A stretch of DNA of 64,000 nt from Ariolimax columbianus (taxonomy: Eukaryota > Mollusca > Gastropoda > Stylommatophora > Arionidae), in assembly GCA_036924085.1 (NCBI GenBank), contig JAVGWX010000011.1:22703739-22767738 (forward strand), written 5' to 3'. Below, piece by piece: positions 42,906 to 53,384 of the stretch (positions are counted from its first letter, which is position 1; every line of letters begins with the position of its first letter). The notes under the pieces were generated by a model. The model made no database searches and was not told the origin of the DNA. It was given only the letters and a program-made list of their open reading frames with translations. The position numbers were made by a program, and so were the translations under genes.

Positions 42906-43446
42906 TCTTTGTTGGAGTCAAATAAACAAACATAGCCCGCACGACGTGGCGACAGCAGTTGCTAAGCGAACCGTAGTCCTTAACCTCTACAACCTCTCGA
43001 CTAACCCCATCAAGGGCAATTAAGTCGTACTACAGATAATGAAGACCCGCTACAGCTTGCAACCAGAGAAAACTCGTCGAGTGGAAGGGCTTTGTGCGAG
43101 TAGATTCGGACAACGCAACCTGGCCCACCTCTCCCGTATCTTATCTTACTATTTTACACAGAGCGACGTGGTTTGACTGGCCACTGGTTTAATCCACCTG
43201 CTGCTGGTGGACGGAGTGCCGCGGATGTGTATCACTGATTAACGCTAATTGAGCGGATGGATATCGGGAATGATAGATAGGAATGATATCCCAGGCGTCG
43301 AGTGCCGCACCCGTTATCTGTCACATCTCATGGCATACCCAATTAGCTAATTAGCGAATTCTTGGTGTATCATGTAGGCCGCTTTCGACAGGCATAAACA
43401 CAGAGGCGATGCTTGGGTTATAGGGATGACATGCTGTAGAGAAGGT
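42906..43446. other. Unassigned spacer
   Basis: Nothing recognised. Confidence 0.4.
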
Positions 43447-43745
43447 AATGGACAAAAAATGTAAAAGTTGATTAAAGTTAAGTTTAATCAAAATTTAAAA
43501 ATGGGTATGGTCAGATACTGCACCGAGAAGAGAACACAAACAAAACCTACGTTACGACCAATAGGCCTTCATCAGGGACAACACATAACAACAATACTGT
43601 ACTAACAAATCAACATATAAGGAAAAAATGGTCTACTTATCTGATAGTAGACCTAGTCTGTCTAAGCGACTGGTTGAGTCGGATGCTTGACTGAAAAGTC
43701 AAAAGTTGATTTTCAGAAATTTAGATTAAACTTAACTGAAATCAA
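43447..43745 (-). mobile_element. Penelope-like terminal repeat, solo copy
   Basis: Closely matches 60016-60260, the 3' end of the Penelope insertion at 60 kb: 'tggtatggtcagata', 'acaaacaaaacctacgttac', 'ccttcatcagggacaac', 'caacatataaggaaaaaatg', 'cttatctgatagtagac'. No endonuclease or RT is attached. The reverse strand contains a hammerhead-like core (see findings). Confidence 0.75.
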
Positions 43746-43919
43746 CTGTTCATTTGTTGTTTTTTTTGGGTCCCATTATATACATCCACAGAGCCACCGC
43801 AGCCTCGCCTTATTTTATTTGATAGAGAATGTAGTAGAGCTTGGGAGAGGGCGTAAGCAAGACACTAATATAGAAAGAAAACGTGTCTGACTGTGTGTGT
43901 CTGTCTGTCTACCCAACTA

Positions 43920-44291
43920 CCTACCTGGGACGATGAGGCTAACCTTTGGTCAGGCAAAACATACTGATCAGACAATGTTAGCCAGGGTCAGGAGAAATAT
44001 ACTGGCCAAGACCCTCACCTGACCTTCACATTGGTCGTCTTGGAACGGGCTGTTGTCGATGACAACAGCCTGGCTAACAAGGTGAGGTTCGACGTGATCT
44101 CCGTAGTAGTGAGCGATACGCAGATGAAGTCAAGCACAGCACAGCCACCTGGAGGACCCTGTCCACCCTCATCAGCACGCTCGAGATGTGAGGAAAGCTA
44201 CTGCAACCCGTCACGTAACGCCCTTTTCAGGGCGCACATAAGAGTAACCTACTCATTATGGGCATTCGAAACAACAACAACAACAATAATG
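43920..44291 (+). mobile_element. SINE B, copy 8 (reference full-length copy)
   Basis: A complete plus-oriented copy: 5' 'ggtcaggcaaaacatactg' (one unexpanded array phrase, 43950-43990), 'aaggtgaggttcgacgtga', 'gcacagccacctggaggacc', 'gaggaaagctactgcaaccc', 'cattcgaaacaacaac' and (AAC)n/(AAT) tail. Confidence 0.9.
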
Positions 44292-44324
44292 TGATCTTAT
44301 GCCAATGGTAATAACAAATAGCTA

Positions 44325-44692
44325 CATGTTTGATTGGCTTGGCTTGTTTTCGTTCGTTCTCAATCTCCCGCTACCAAACCCTGAAATGGCTTAAGTAGCA
44401 GAATGTAGTCCAGAAAACGGAATGCGTTGTGTCGTAGTTTACAGCTTGACTGCGATATTTGCACCTTTCAGTCCAACACATCCTACTTCAGCAAGCATTT
44501 TTTGAGTACCGGGTTAGCATTCCTTCTTCAACCCCTTTTCCTTAGCCAGTCTGTCCTGCTGCAGCCTGTTATCCAGGATCACCGTTGGGAGGTGTAGAAG
44601 GGTCTTGGCAGCTTTGGTTCACTGGCCCTAGCAGACAGCTAAGGATCGCTGACCACTGCAGCTCATGCTCTGCTCAGCATCTTGATCACACA
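44325..44692 (-). mobile_element. SINE A, copy 9
   Basis: Full length with a short 'ggcttggctt' tail. A gap in the 'ctggccctagcagac' segment means it holds less than one unit of the phrase that is expanded in copy 4. Confidence 0.85.
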
Positions 44693-44814
44693 TGTTTGGT
44701 TGACATGGGTGACCTGACTTACAGTCAGCAGCAGCATGGCAGGTATCAGAGACGGTGGTGGCCACCGCGCGAAAGAAGAGTCCTTGTTACATATGAATCT
44801 TTCACAGACGTAAT

Positions 44815-44905
44815 CTCTCGTCTGACGGTCTGATTAACGTAGGGGTAGAGCACTGGGTGTTGCAGGCTAGGGTGCGGGCTTCAAACCTCTTTACCGGCAC
44901 GCTCC
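44815..44905 (+). mobile_element. tRNA-like SINE head
   Basis: 'taacgtaggggtagagcac' (box A-like) and 'cgggcttcaaacctc' (box B-like). No cloverleaf that I can complete. Confidence 0.4.
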
Positions 44906-44937
44906 AATTAACACAGCTATAAATTGGTACCTGACTT

Positions 44938-45295
44938 AGAGTAATTATTATTATTATTATTGCTACTGCTATTATTATCATGATTACTTTTATTAGCATT
45001 ATTATTATAATTCTTACTCTTGTTATTATTATAATTATCATTACTCTTGTTATTATTATTGTTACTACTCTTTTATTATTATAAATATTATGGTTACCTT
45101 TATTATTTTTATTTCTCATATTATAATTATTTCTCATATTATTAATGTTAATATTATTTCTGTTATTATTATTAATATTACCCTTATTGTTATTAGTACT
45201 CTTTCTATTATTATTATTACTGTTGTTATTAGTATTAGTTTATTATTATTGTTGTTTTTTATTGTTTTTATTAGTGTTTTTATAAGTATATATTG
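44938..45295. repeat. Imperfect (ATT)n tract
   Basis: 'attattattattattgct', 'attattataattatcatt' and similar. Ile-rich frames on both strands are artefacts. It may be the tail of the tRNA-like element just upstream. Confidence 0.8.
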
Positions 45296-45573
45296 TAATC
45301 TTTCCCAGGTGTACCTGTTTAGTGCAGTGTCAGCAGTGTACCTGTACCTGTTCAGGTGAGTGTCACAATGTGGAGCTATTGTTGCTGGGCCTAGCCGATT
45401 GTGTGGTCTGTGCTTGTTCGCTGTGTCAGCCCTTGTTGTTTGCTCTCTATGTCCGCGACGTGGGTGTCTGTCTAAATCAGTGGCCTCAAACAAGAGCTAC
45501 CTGGAGGGCCTCATGGGACGGACCCGATCACATGCCACGTCACAGAACAGCTGGAGAGCGTGTGGTCTTAGAG
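45296..45573. other. Unassigned spacer
   Basis: No gene recognised. The bases 'gtcttagag' at 45565-45573 are the likely left target-site copy of the hAT element. Confidence 0.4.
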
Positions 45574-45599
45574 TCTGGGTTTCCCAACCGCGGGACTGC

Positions 45600-46088
45600 T
45601 GCCGGTCCCCAGAAATGTCCTGTCGGTCCCCAGAAATGTCCTGCCGGTCCCCAGAAATGTCCTGCCGGTCCCCAGAATTGTCCTTTAGTCCCCAGAAATG
45701 TCCTGCCAGTCCTCAAAAATGTCCTGCCGATCCCCAGAAATGTGCTGCCGGTCCCCAGAAATGTCCTGCCGGTCCCCAGAAATGTGCTGCCGGTCCCCAG
45801 AAATGTTCTGCGCGAACCCGGAAATGTCCTGCCGGTCCCCAGAAATGTGCTGCGTGAACCCAGACATGTCCTGCCGGTCTCCAGAAATGTCCTGCTGGTC
45901 CCCAGAAATGATCTGCCGGTTTCCAGAAATGTGCTGCGCGAACCCAGAAATATCCTGCCGGTCCCCAGAAATGTTCTGCCGGTCCCCAGAAAGGTCCTGC
46001 CGGTCCCCAGAAAGGACATGCCGGTCCCCAGAAATGTCCTGCCGGTCCACAGAAATGTCCTTCATGGTCCCCAGAAATGTCCTGCGGT
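45600..46088. repeat. 21-bp array in hAT left half
   Basis: About 23 units 'ctgccggtccccagaaatgt'+'c', starting within the hAT subterminal sequence. Variants 'gcgcgaaccc' occur in several units. All six frames show pseudo-ORFs from the 21-bp period. Confidence 0.9.
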
Positions 46089-46269
46089 CCTGTGAACAAA
46101 ACGAAATTGCCGCTGAAGCTCTTATCTATTGACTGCACGACTTCTAGCTATTTGAAAAAGCTGTGGAATTTCACTTTATTATATCAGATTTAACAGCCAA
46201 CATAAGTACTATATCAATAATGAGATTGTTCCTATTTTCAACGGTCCGTCAACGCTTTTTTTATTTTCA

Positions 46270-46795
46270 CTATTTAATCAACAATTTTTCCTATTTTCAC
46301 CGATCAACAATTTGTCCTATTTTCACCAATCAACAATTTGTCCTATTTTCACCGATCAACAATTTCTTGCTATTTTCACCAATCAACAATTTGTCATATT
46401 TTCACCAATCAACAATTTGTCCTATTTTCACCGATCAACAATTTCTTGCTATTTTCACCGATCAACAATTTCTTGCTATTTTCACCAATCAACAATTTGT
46501 CCTATTTTCACCAATCAACAATTTGTCCTATTTTCACCAATCAACAATTTGTTCTATTTCACCAATCAACAATTTGTCCTATTTTCACCAATCAACAATT
46601 TTTCCATTTTCACCAATCAACAATTTGTCCCATTTTCACCAATCAACAATTTGTTCTATTTCACCAATTAACAATTTGTCATATTTTCACCAATCAACAA
46701 TTTTTCCTATATTCACCAATCAACAATTTGTTCTATTTTCACCAATCAACAATTTGTCCTATTTTCACCAATCAACAATTTTTCCTTTTTTCATC
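46270..46795. repeat. 26-bp array in hAT right half
   Basis: About 20 units 'accaatcaacaatttgtcct' + 'attttc', ending in the subterminal sequence next to the right inverted end. Confidence 0.9.
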
Positions 46796-46849
46796 GGGTC
46801 CACGATTGTGAAAAGGTTGGGAAACACTGGTCTAGAGGTTGACCTTGGC

Positions 46850-47395
46850 TTACAATTCCACCGTCACCATCTTCTATCCTCTTGTGTCGTTAGACGGCGT
46901 GGGGAGGTGCAGTTTTCTTTTTTAACTGACACCATCTATCCATCTTTTATGTGGTCTGCCTCTTGCTCTGCAACCCTGATGCCTGGTATTGCAGATACGA
47001 ACAGCTGGTAACTGTGTTTGCATTCGTGTCAGGTGTTCGAACCATTTTACTCTGCCTTCAATGCACGATGTTGCACCCACCTTCTGTCTGATTGCTTCAT
47101 TTCGTACTCTATCCAGCCTTGTGACCACAACAGCCGTTCTCAAACACCTCAATCATTTTTCTTTCTTGAGCCTTCGTGAGAGTCCATGTCTGACACTGGT
47201 AGCAGAGAGTTAGTATAAAAATACTATTTATCAGTTGTCTCTTTGTCTCCATCGGAATGTGTTTGTGTCTTAGTAATGGTGAGAGCTGATAGGAAACCAT
47301 TAGCTTTTTGTGTTCTTGATTCCACTTCTATATCCAGCCTTCCATCTTGTGTGAACACGCTGCCTAAGTATTTGAGTTCTCTATTGTTTCAGTTA
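46850..47395 (-). mobile_element. LINE C-terminal fragment
   Basis: Minus strand 'PMETKRQLINSIFILTLCYQ' and 'CQTWTLTKAQERKMIE', then in another frame 'DRVRNEAIRQKVGATSCIEG' and 'RARGRPHKRWIDGVS'. This is the 'YG.E.WT' to 'GRP..RW.D' stretch after the RT. At least one frameshift. Confidence 0.8.
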
Positions 47396-47419
47396 TGTGA
47401 TTTTTGTTGCCTGTATATT

Positions 47420-47457
47420 TAGTGTCTTCTTCTTCTTCTTCTTCTTCTTCTTCTTCT
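47420..47457. repeat. (CTT)n microsatellite
   Basis: About ten 'ctt' units directly at the tail end of SINE A copy 10. Confidence 0.85.
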
Positions 47458-47860
47458 GCGTTCTCAATCTTCCACTACCAAGCCCTGAACAGGGCTTTGC
47501 AAGTAGCTAAATGTAGCGCAGTGGTTAGCGCGCTGGCTTCGCATCTGAGTGGTCCTGGACTCATTCCCCAGTTGAGGCGGTAGTGTTTTTTCAGAGCGCA
47601 ATGGCTCCCGGGTCGACCCAGCCTTAAATGGGTATCGGTTTAGTCCGGGAAGTAAAAGCGGCGAGGGAGAGGAGATGGCTACCGCCCTCATATAGCCGAG
47701 TCTTTGAAATGTGAGATCCCTAATACCCCACACTCCTACGGCAATAATGCTATTGGTTACTTTAAATGTAGCCCGGATAACAGAATGCGCTGTGTCGCTA
47801 GTTTACAGCCTGGCTGCGATATTTGCACCTTTCTGTTCGACACATCCGCGCTCGGCAGAT
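47455..47860 (-). mobile_element. SINE A, copy 10, split by SINE F
   Basis: 47455-47517 and 47763-47860 together form the tail half of SINE A, interrupted between 'gcaagtagc' and 'ccggataacagaatgcg', which are adjacent in intact copies. Confidence 0.85.
47518..47762 (+). mobile_element. SINE F with tRNA-like head, nested in SINE A
   Basis: The head 'tagcgcagtggttagcgcgc' (box A) begins within the flank and 'tggactcattcccc' is box B-like. About 245 bp. Flanked by 'taaatgtagc' on both sides (47508-47517 and 47763-47772), a candidate 10-bp target duplication, although its last bases overlap box A by chance or design. Confidence 0.7.
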
Positions 47861-48145
47861 ATTTAGTATGTTCTCTACGCTGGTCATTTTCAATTTTACA
47901 GTCCGGTCGTCGTTGTTTCGCACACGATATGACCACTTGTCCCAGCTTACCCAGCTGATGAAATTGGGCGGGGGGGGGGGGGGGTGAGATTTAGGAGCCG
48001 CTGCCAGAACTACAAAGAATGTCGTCGGCGCTTTCAGAAATGAAAAGGGTTGAGCACATACGGCTACTCCCAGGTTCATAGAAGCCCGTTCTGCGCGCAG
48101 TTCTTCAACTGTCCTAGTGTAGCTCAGTTTAATTGAAGAATCAAC
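47861..48145. other. Unassigned spacer
   Basis: A G14 run at 47971; otherwise nothing recognised. Confidence 0.4.
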
Positions 48146-48975
48146 GCGATTGCACACGGGTTAACCCATAAGTGTTTTGTTATTCTCCATATTTTCTAGG
48201 AAAACTCAGTACAATGGACGGAGTCCAGTAGCACAACGGTGATCACGTAATTGATCGGTTAGATTTTTAACTAGCAAACGAAAAATAGCAGGAAAACAAA
48301 GATGGATTTACACCGCTCGACCTATGTGCCTGTCCTGATATATGGATGTGAGTCATGGACAATGACTACAGCCCAAGAAAGGCAACTACAAACTTCAGAA
48401 ATGAGTTATCTAAGAAAGGCGGTTCAGGTAACGAAAAGGGACAAGATCCGTAACCAGACAATACGTAGCAATCTTGAAGTTCAACCCCTGCAGACACGAG
48501 TGGAGCAGTCCCAGCTACAGTGGTTTGGCCATGGCTGTAGAATTTGGGATACCAAAGCGATCATGGGAGATCAAAAGTCAAGGACGCAGACACCCAGGAC
48601 GTCCCAAAGTACGTTGGGAAGACACAACATACGACAGTCCCTAAGTGACCGAGGGCTGGATTGGAAAGAGGCCAGGAAAAAGACGGCGGATAGAGCACTG
48701 TGGCTTTCTCTCTGGCAAACCTCTACACCTCACGGTAGAAGAGCAGCGACTAAGTAAGCAAAGTAGATTTTTAACAAATTTTTGATTTTTTTCTAGGGTA
48801 GCGGCCGTTAAGCTTACAATTTTTTTTTGTTCTATTTGCAATTGCCAAGGGATTTTTGACGTGCGCGACACTGCACACTGGCCTCCGATCTCTACTGCCC
48901 AGAAATCCGAGGAAATACCAGAAAGTCCACGTACAAAAATTTCAGTCTCGAGCAGCCGAGGCCACGTGTCGTACA
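48146..48975 (-). mobile_element. SINE C, copy 3, split by a LINE
   Basis: 48146-48271 matches the 3' half of copy 2 ('ctccatattttctagga', 'actcagtacaatggacgg') and 48764-48975 its 5' half ('gcggccgttaagc', 'gggatttttgacgtgcg', 'tctactgcccagaaatcc'). The head is worn. Confidence 0.8.
48272..48763 (+). mobile_element. 5'-truncated LINE inserted in SINE C
   Basis: 492 bp between exact 12-bp copies of 'tagatttttaac' (48260-48271 and 48764-48775). The frame at 48302-48757 reads 'VLIYGCESWTMTTAQERQLQ', 'SYLRKAVQVTKRDKIRNQTI', 'SQLQWFGHGCRI', then a decayed 'RRP' region, ending 'KTADRALWLSLW' and a stop; the tail is 'taagtaagcaaag'. It is the C-terminal ~150 residues after the RT of an endonuclease-RT LINE. 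The frame is open, so this is a comparatively recent insertion, but it lacks the catalytic domains. Confidence 0.85.
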
Positions 48976-49249
48976 ACTTTTCTCACTTCCACATATTTGG
49001 TTATAACGTGTTTGTTCCCCAAAAGGAGATACTAGCTTGCTGTGCCCATCTGTCTTTTTCCTTGTTCTCATATTTCCTCTCCTTCTTCGTCACTCGATAT
49101 CAAATTCTTCTTTTATTCCTTGTTGGCTAACAAACAAGTCATTTTATACCACATGAAAGTTTAAATTTTGTTTGCATATAATAATGCAGTTCTGGTTGTA
49201 AAATGCGATGTGAAAGTAATTTGAATTAATTGTGTTTGTAATTTCTTCT

Positions 49250-49640
49250 GCTTTCGTTTTCAATCTCCCGCTACCAAGCCCTGAACGTTCTCAATCTCCC
49301 GCTATCAAGCCCTGAACGTTCTCAATCTCCCGCTACCAAGCCCTGAACGTTCTCAATCTCCCGCTACCAAGCCCTGAATGTTCTCAATCTCCCGCTACCA
49401 AGCCCTGAACGTTCTCAATCTCCCGCTACCAAGCCCTGAACGTTCTCAATCTCCTGCTACCAAGCCCTGAAGGTTCTCAATCTCCCGCTACCAAGCCCTG
49501 AACGTTCTCAATCTCCCGCCATGAAAATAGTTTGCAATCAGCAGGATGTTGTCCGGAGATCGGAATTCGTTGTGCCGTAGTTTACAGCTTGATTGCGTTG
49601 TTTGCACTTTTCGGTTCGACACATCTGAATTCAACAGGAT
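49250..49640 (-). mobile_element. SINE A, copy 11, tail region amplified
   Basis: The body 49530-49640 is SINE A ('ttgtgccgtagtttacagc'). The tail-side 30 bp is repeated in tandem (49265-49520). Confidence 0.85.
49265..49522. repeat. 31-bp array in SINE A 3' region
   Basis: About eight to nine near-identical units of 'cgttctcaatctcccgctac' + 'caagccctgaa', the segment next to the SINE A tail. Confidence 0.95.
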
Positions 49641-50014
49641 TTTAAAACAAAATTGGCATTGTAACTGTTTGTTTGCGCAATATCAAGTACACGTTAAGAC
49701 TCCCAAAATGAGTATATTCTTTAAAATTTCGACATTTCATTTTTGTTCTTATCTACATGAAAGTTTAATCATTTGTACATACATTTCACTGATCCTGCAG
49801 CTGTCAGTTGTACAGTGCCTGGTTTCTGATTCATGATTTCCATTTTGGCCCATACGGCTTTACGTCATAATGTCTTGGCTCGGCCATATATTTTCGTCTT
49901 TTTTCTTTGATCCATACCATGCCGACTTTGATGATAATGATGTCATGTTTTCCTTATTAGAATGTGGGCTGTCTAGTTCGGCTGCTCCCAAATGACACAC
50001 AGGAGCCAAAGTTC
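49641..50014. other. Unassigned spacer
   Basis: Nothing recognised. Confidence 0.4.
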
Positions 50015-50360
50015 TTTGTTGTTCGTTCTCAAGCTCCCTCTACCAAACCATGAAAAGGGCGCAGCGAGTAGTTGTATGTAGTCTCGAGAACGGAATGGGT
50101 TGTGTGGTAGTGTAGAGCTTGGCTGCGATATTTGCACCTTTCGGTCCGACACATCAGACTTCAGCAGGCATTTTTGGGTAAAGCGTCAGCCTTCCCTCTT
50201 TGATACCTTCTCCGTAGCCAGTCTGCTCTGTTTGCAGCATGTTGTCCAGTGTTACCATGTGGAAGTATAGAAGACTGTTGGCAGCTCTCGGCCGCTCTGT
50301 CCTGGTGCTGGCAGTCATGGATGTGTTGCTGACCACTCAGCATCTCGATCCGCTCTGCAC
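50015..50360 (-). mobile_element. SINE A, copy 12
   Basis: Near full length, moderately diverged: 'gttcgttctcaagctccctc', 'ttggctgcgatatttgcacc', 'gttgctgaccactcagcatc'. Confidence 0.85.
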
Positions 50361-50459
50361 AGTGAATGGACAGACATCAGCCTGAGACTCATAACTGGCA
50401 ACTTGCATCAGGGTCAGCTTACTTGATCTGACCAAGACCATATTACACCTTCAAACTGA

Positions 50460-50572
50460 CTGTCCGGGATCAAGATGCTGAGCAGCGCATGAGCTGCAGT
50501 GGTCAGCGACCCGTAGCTGACTGCTAGCGTCAGGGCCAGTGAACCAGAGCTGCCAAGACCCTTCTACCTGCG
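50460..50572 (+). mobile_element. SINE A, copy 13 (5' fragment, opposite strand)
   Basis: 'gggatcaagatgctgagcag' to 'cagagctgccaagacccttc' is the head 110 bp of SINE A in plus orientation, inverted relative to copy 12. Confidence 0.85.
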
Positions 50573-50734
50573 TTGTAAGACATCAGTGGAAGTTGATGAG
50601 GGTGCATTATCATGAGATGACCAAACCAACTTATTTTCTGTCTCGAAATGTATTCAGAACAAGATATGTCCTCCTGCGTAAACCCTTCTATGGCTTTTCA
50701 CATGTTTTTATTTAACTTGACGGGGAGGAAGACT

Positions 50735-51896
50735 ATCTTAACTTAACTTAACGTCTTTATACTGGTTTAGAAGACTCTGCAGATTCTGTATACAACCAGT
50801 TTCAATTACATTTCCTTGCTCTAAAAGCTATGCGCATATAATTTATTCTTAAATGCATTAATTGTCCCTGCCTGCACTACCTCCCGTGGCAATGCATTCC
50901 AATCATTTACATCTCTGTAGCTAAAACAATATTTCTTAATATCTAATCTGGACCGCCCTTTAGTTATTAATTTGTATCTATGTCCTCTTGTTCTTGTGGG
51001 TGGCTGTATTTTGAAGAAAAAAAACACTTCTTATAGTCGAATTTATCCGTTTCTCTGATCATCTTCTAAACCTGTATTGTCACCTCGATTTCTTCTCTTT
51101 TCTAGACACTGTAGGCCGGTTTTTCTGTCTTTCCTCATAACTGTAATTCTGGAATCCCACTATCAGCTTTGTCGCTCTTTTTTGTATTCTTTCCAGCATG
51201 CTTATATCCCCTCTATGATAAAGACTCCACACCTGTACACAGTACTCCAATCTAGGTCTAACTAAAGCTTTATATAGTTTGACTATCACTTCCTTTCTAC
51301 TATGTTTAATATTTCTTTTTATCATACCTAACATTGCATTTGGATTTTTCACTGCTACCTGAACTTGCTCACTCCCCTTACCTGTATGATCTATTATAAC
51401 CCCTAGGTCTCTTTCCATGTCTATCATTCTAATATAGTTCTAGCCCATTCTGTAATTATGTTCCACATTGGATCTACCCATGTAGATGACTGTACATTTA
51501 TCTACATTAAACTCCATTTGCCAGCTTACAGACCATTCGTGATTGTTATCTAAATCCGACATCAATATATCCACTTCTACTTTAGATGAGACACTTCTGC
51601 ATAGTTTTGTGTCATCAATAAATTTTGCAATCATGGATCTCATGTGAATGTCCAAATCGTTTGTATATATTAAGAACAACATTGGTCCCAAAACCGAGCC
51701 CTGTGGCACACCACTTTTCACTTCACCCCACTCAGAGTACTCCTTATTTATGCCCACCCTCTGCCTTCTTCTCGTTAACCAATTTTCAATCCATTTGGTA
51801 ACTTCCCAACCTATCCCATGTGATTTTAACTTTCGAAATAATCTTTTATGAGGTACTCTATCAAAGGCCTTTGCAAAATCTAGGATTGTAAAATCA
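50735..51896 (-). mobile_element. CR1/L2-like LINE, 5'-truncated
   Basis: Begins abruptly at 51896 (junction with a SINE A fragment) and ends at 50735 in a (TTAAG)n tail. It encodes the last two thirds of RT and the C-terminal domain; the endonuclease is missing. A 3' fragment of the same family is at 20.74 kb. Confidence 0.9.
50821..51896 (-). pseudogene. CR1/L2-like reverse transcriptase, broken
   Basis: From 51896: 'ILDFAKAFDRVPHKRLFRKL' (RT motif A, catalytic Asp), 'SGVPQGSVLGPMLFLIYTND' (motif B), 'FIDDTKLCRSV' (motif C; Ile replaces the usual Ala between Phe and DD), 'WQMEFNVDKC' (motif D). An in-frame TAG at about 51425 is followed by 'RDLGVIIDHTGKGSEQVQVA', 'RPRLEYCVQVWSLYHRGDIS', 'LERIQKRATKL', a frameshift near 51.1 kb, and 'SYRDVNDWNALPREVVQAG', the typical C-terminus. 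In the family it primes reverse transcription at nicked target DNA. One nonsense and one frameshift make it inactive, but the sequence is otherwise well preserved. Confidence 0.9.
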
Positions 51897-51958
51897 TTGT
51901 CGGACCGAAAGATGCAAATATCGCAGTCAAGCTGTAAAATACGACACAACGCATTGGG
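51897..51958 (+). mobile_element. SINE A, copy 14 (internal fragment)
   Basis: 'cggaccgaaagatgcaaata' and 'cgcagtcaagctgtaaaata' in plus orientation, fused directly to the truncated LINE. Confidence 0.8.
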
Positions 51959-51964
51959 ACAATG

Positions 51965-52725
51965 TCTAACGTCTGGGCGGCAAAACACACTGATCAGACA
52001 AAGTTAGCCAGGGTGAGGAGAAATATACTGGCCAAGACCCTCATCTGACCTCCTCGTTGGTCGTCCTGGAAACGGGCTGTTGTCAAGGACAACAGTCTGG
52101 CTAACAAGGTGAGGTTCGACGTGATTCCCAATAGTGAGTGACACGCAGATGAAACCAAGCATTGCACAACTGCCTGGAGGACCACAGTCCACTTCATCAT
52201 CACCCTCGTGATGTCAGAAAAGCTTCTGTAGTCTGCCACAAGTTCCGTCCTTTTCGGGGCGCACAAAAGGATTACCAACCCATTGTGGACATTAGCAACC
52301 AGCGAACCAGCCAACCTACCAACCAACCAACCAACCAGCCAGCCAACCAACCAACCATCCAACCAACCAACCAGCCAACCAACCAACCATCCAACCAAAC
52401 AACTATCCAACCAACCAACCAAGCAACCATCCAACCAACCAACCAGCCAACCAACTAACCATCCAACCAACTATCCATCCAACCAACCAGCCAACCAACC
52501 AACCAAACAACCAATCAGCCAACCAACCAACAAACCTACCAACCATCCAGCCAACCAACAAACCTACCAACCATCTCACTAGCCAACCAACAAACCTACC
52601 AAACAACCAACCATTCAACTAACCAACCATCCAACTAACCAACCAACAAATCTACTAACCAACTATCCAGCCAATCAACAAACCAACCAGCCAACAAATC
52701 AACCAACCAACCAACCAGGGCTTGA
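51965..52725 (+). mobile_element. SINE B, copy 9, with expanded tail
   Basis: The normal body 51965-52287 ('ggcaaaacacactgatcaga', 'gaggttcgacgtgattccc', 'ggggcgcacaaaaggatta') is followed by a 430-bp tail array. Confidence 0.85.
52288..52725. repeat. AACC/AACCAGCC tail array
   Basis: 'accaaccaaccagccaacc' with 'atccaacc', 'aaacaacc', 'aaccaacaaacctaccaacc' variants. It begins where SINE B normally has (AAC)n. Thr/Asn/Gln/Pro frames and the antisense 'WLVGWLVG' frames are artefacts. Confidence 0.9.
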
Positions 52726-53384
52726 TAGCAGGAGTATGATAACGAACGACGAAGAAGAAGCAATTGCCACTCAACCTAAACTCCTGTGCATCTCCGAAAA
52801 GCACTTGACTCTGCCAAATAAAAGTACGCTTCCACAAGACTTCAGCCACACGAACGCCAAGTCGACAGCCTAAGTGAACTAAATCAAAACAAAAAAATGA
52901 ACAAAAAGAGGAACTGGAGATAAGAAATGTTGAACGTACCAACAGTAAAACATGTCCAGATGCATGTTCGCCTGGCGGACTATCGTGGGGGAAAACAAAC
53001 CGATGTTTGAGAGGGCCGCCTGCTCTTGTTGACACTCGTTAACAGAGTCAACAAAGACTGGATTGCTATCTAAACATAGCTTGCTGCAGAGTCTGGCATG
53101 CAAGATCTCTAGGTACTGCCGGCCGTGAGTGCCGTGGCCAGCGACCTGGAGACTGCAGACAGATAACGTCTACGGCGGGTGGAAGCTGATACAGATGGAG
53201 TGGAAGAATGTTAGTTACGGAGGAGCGTTTGTGCGGGTAGGAGGATTTAAGGTGAAGGACATGAGAAAGTCAGATTCAGTAGAATGGGGAGTAGAATGAT
53301 TAATTGCATTGACCCTGAAGAGAATGGACGATTTAGTCGAATATGGGAAAGAATTCTTTAATATGACCCTGAATAGAAAGGAAG
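52726..53384. other. Unassigned spacer grading into the 54-bp array
   Basis: No gene. From about 53270 diverged versions of the array phrases appear ('gattcagtagaatgggg'). Confidence 0.45.

Larger units (their letters stand above)
45574..46829. mobile_element. Non-autonomous hAT-like element
   Basis: The left end 'ctgggtttcccaacc' and right end (reverse complement) 'cagtgtttcccaacctttt' form imperfect inverted ends of the hAT 'CAGTG.TTCCCAACC' type. Flanks 'gtcttagag' and 'gtctagag' (46830-46837) fit an 8-bp target duplication with one indel. No transposase; the interior is filled by two different tandem arrays, one next to each end. Confidence 0.7.
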
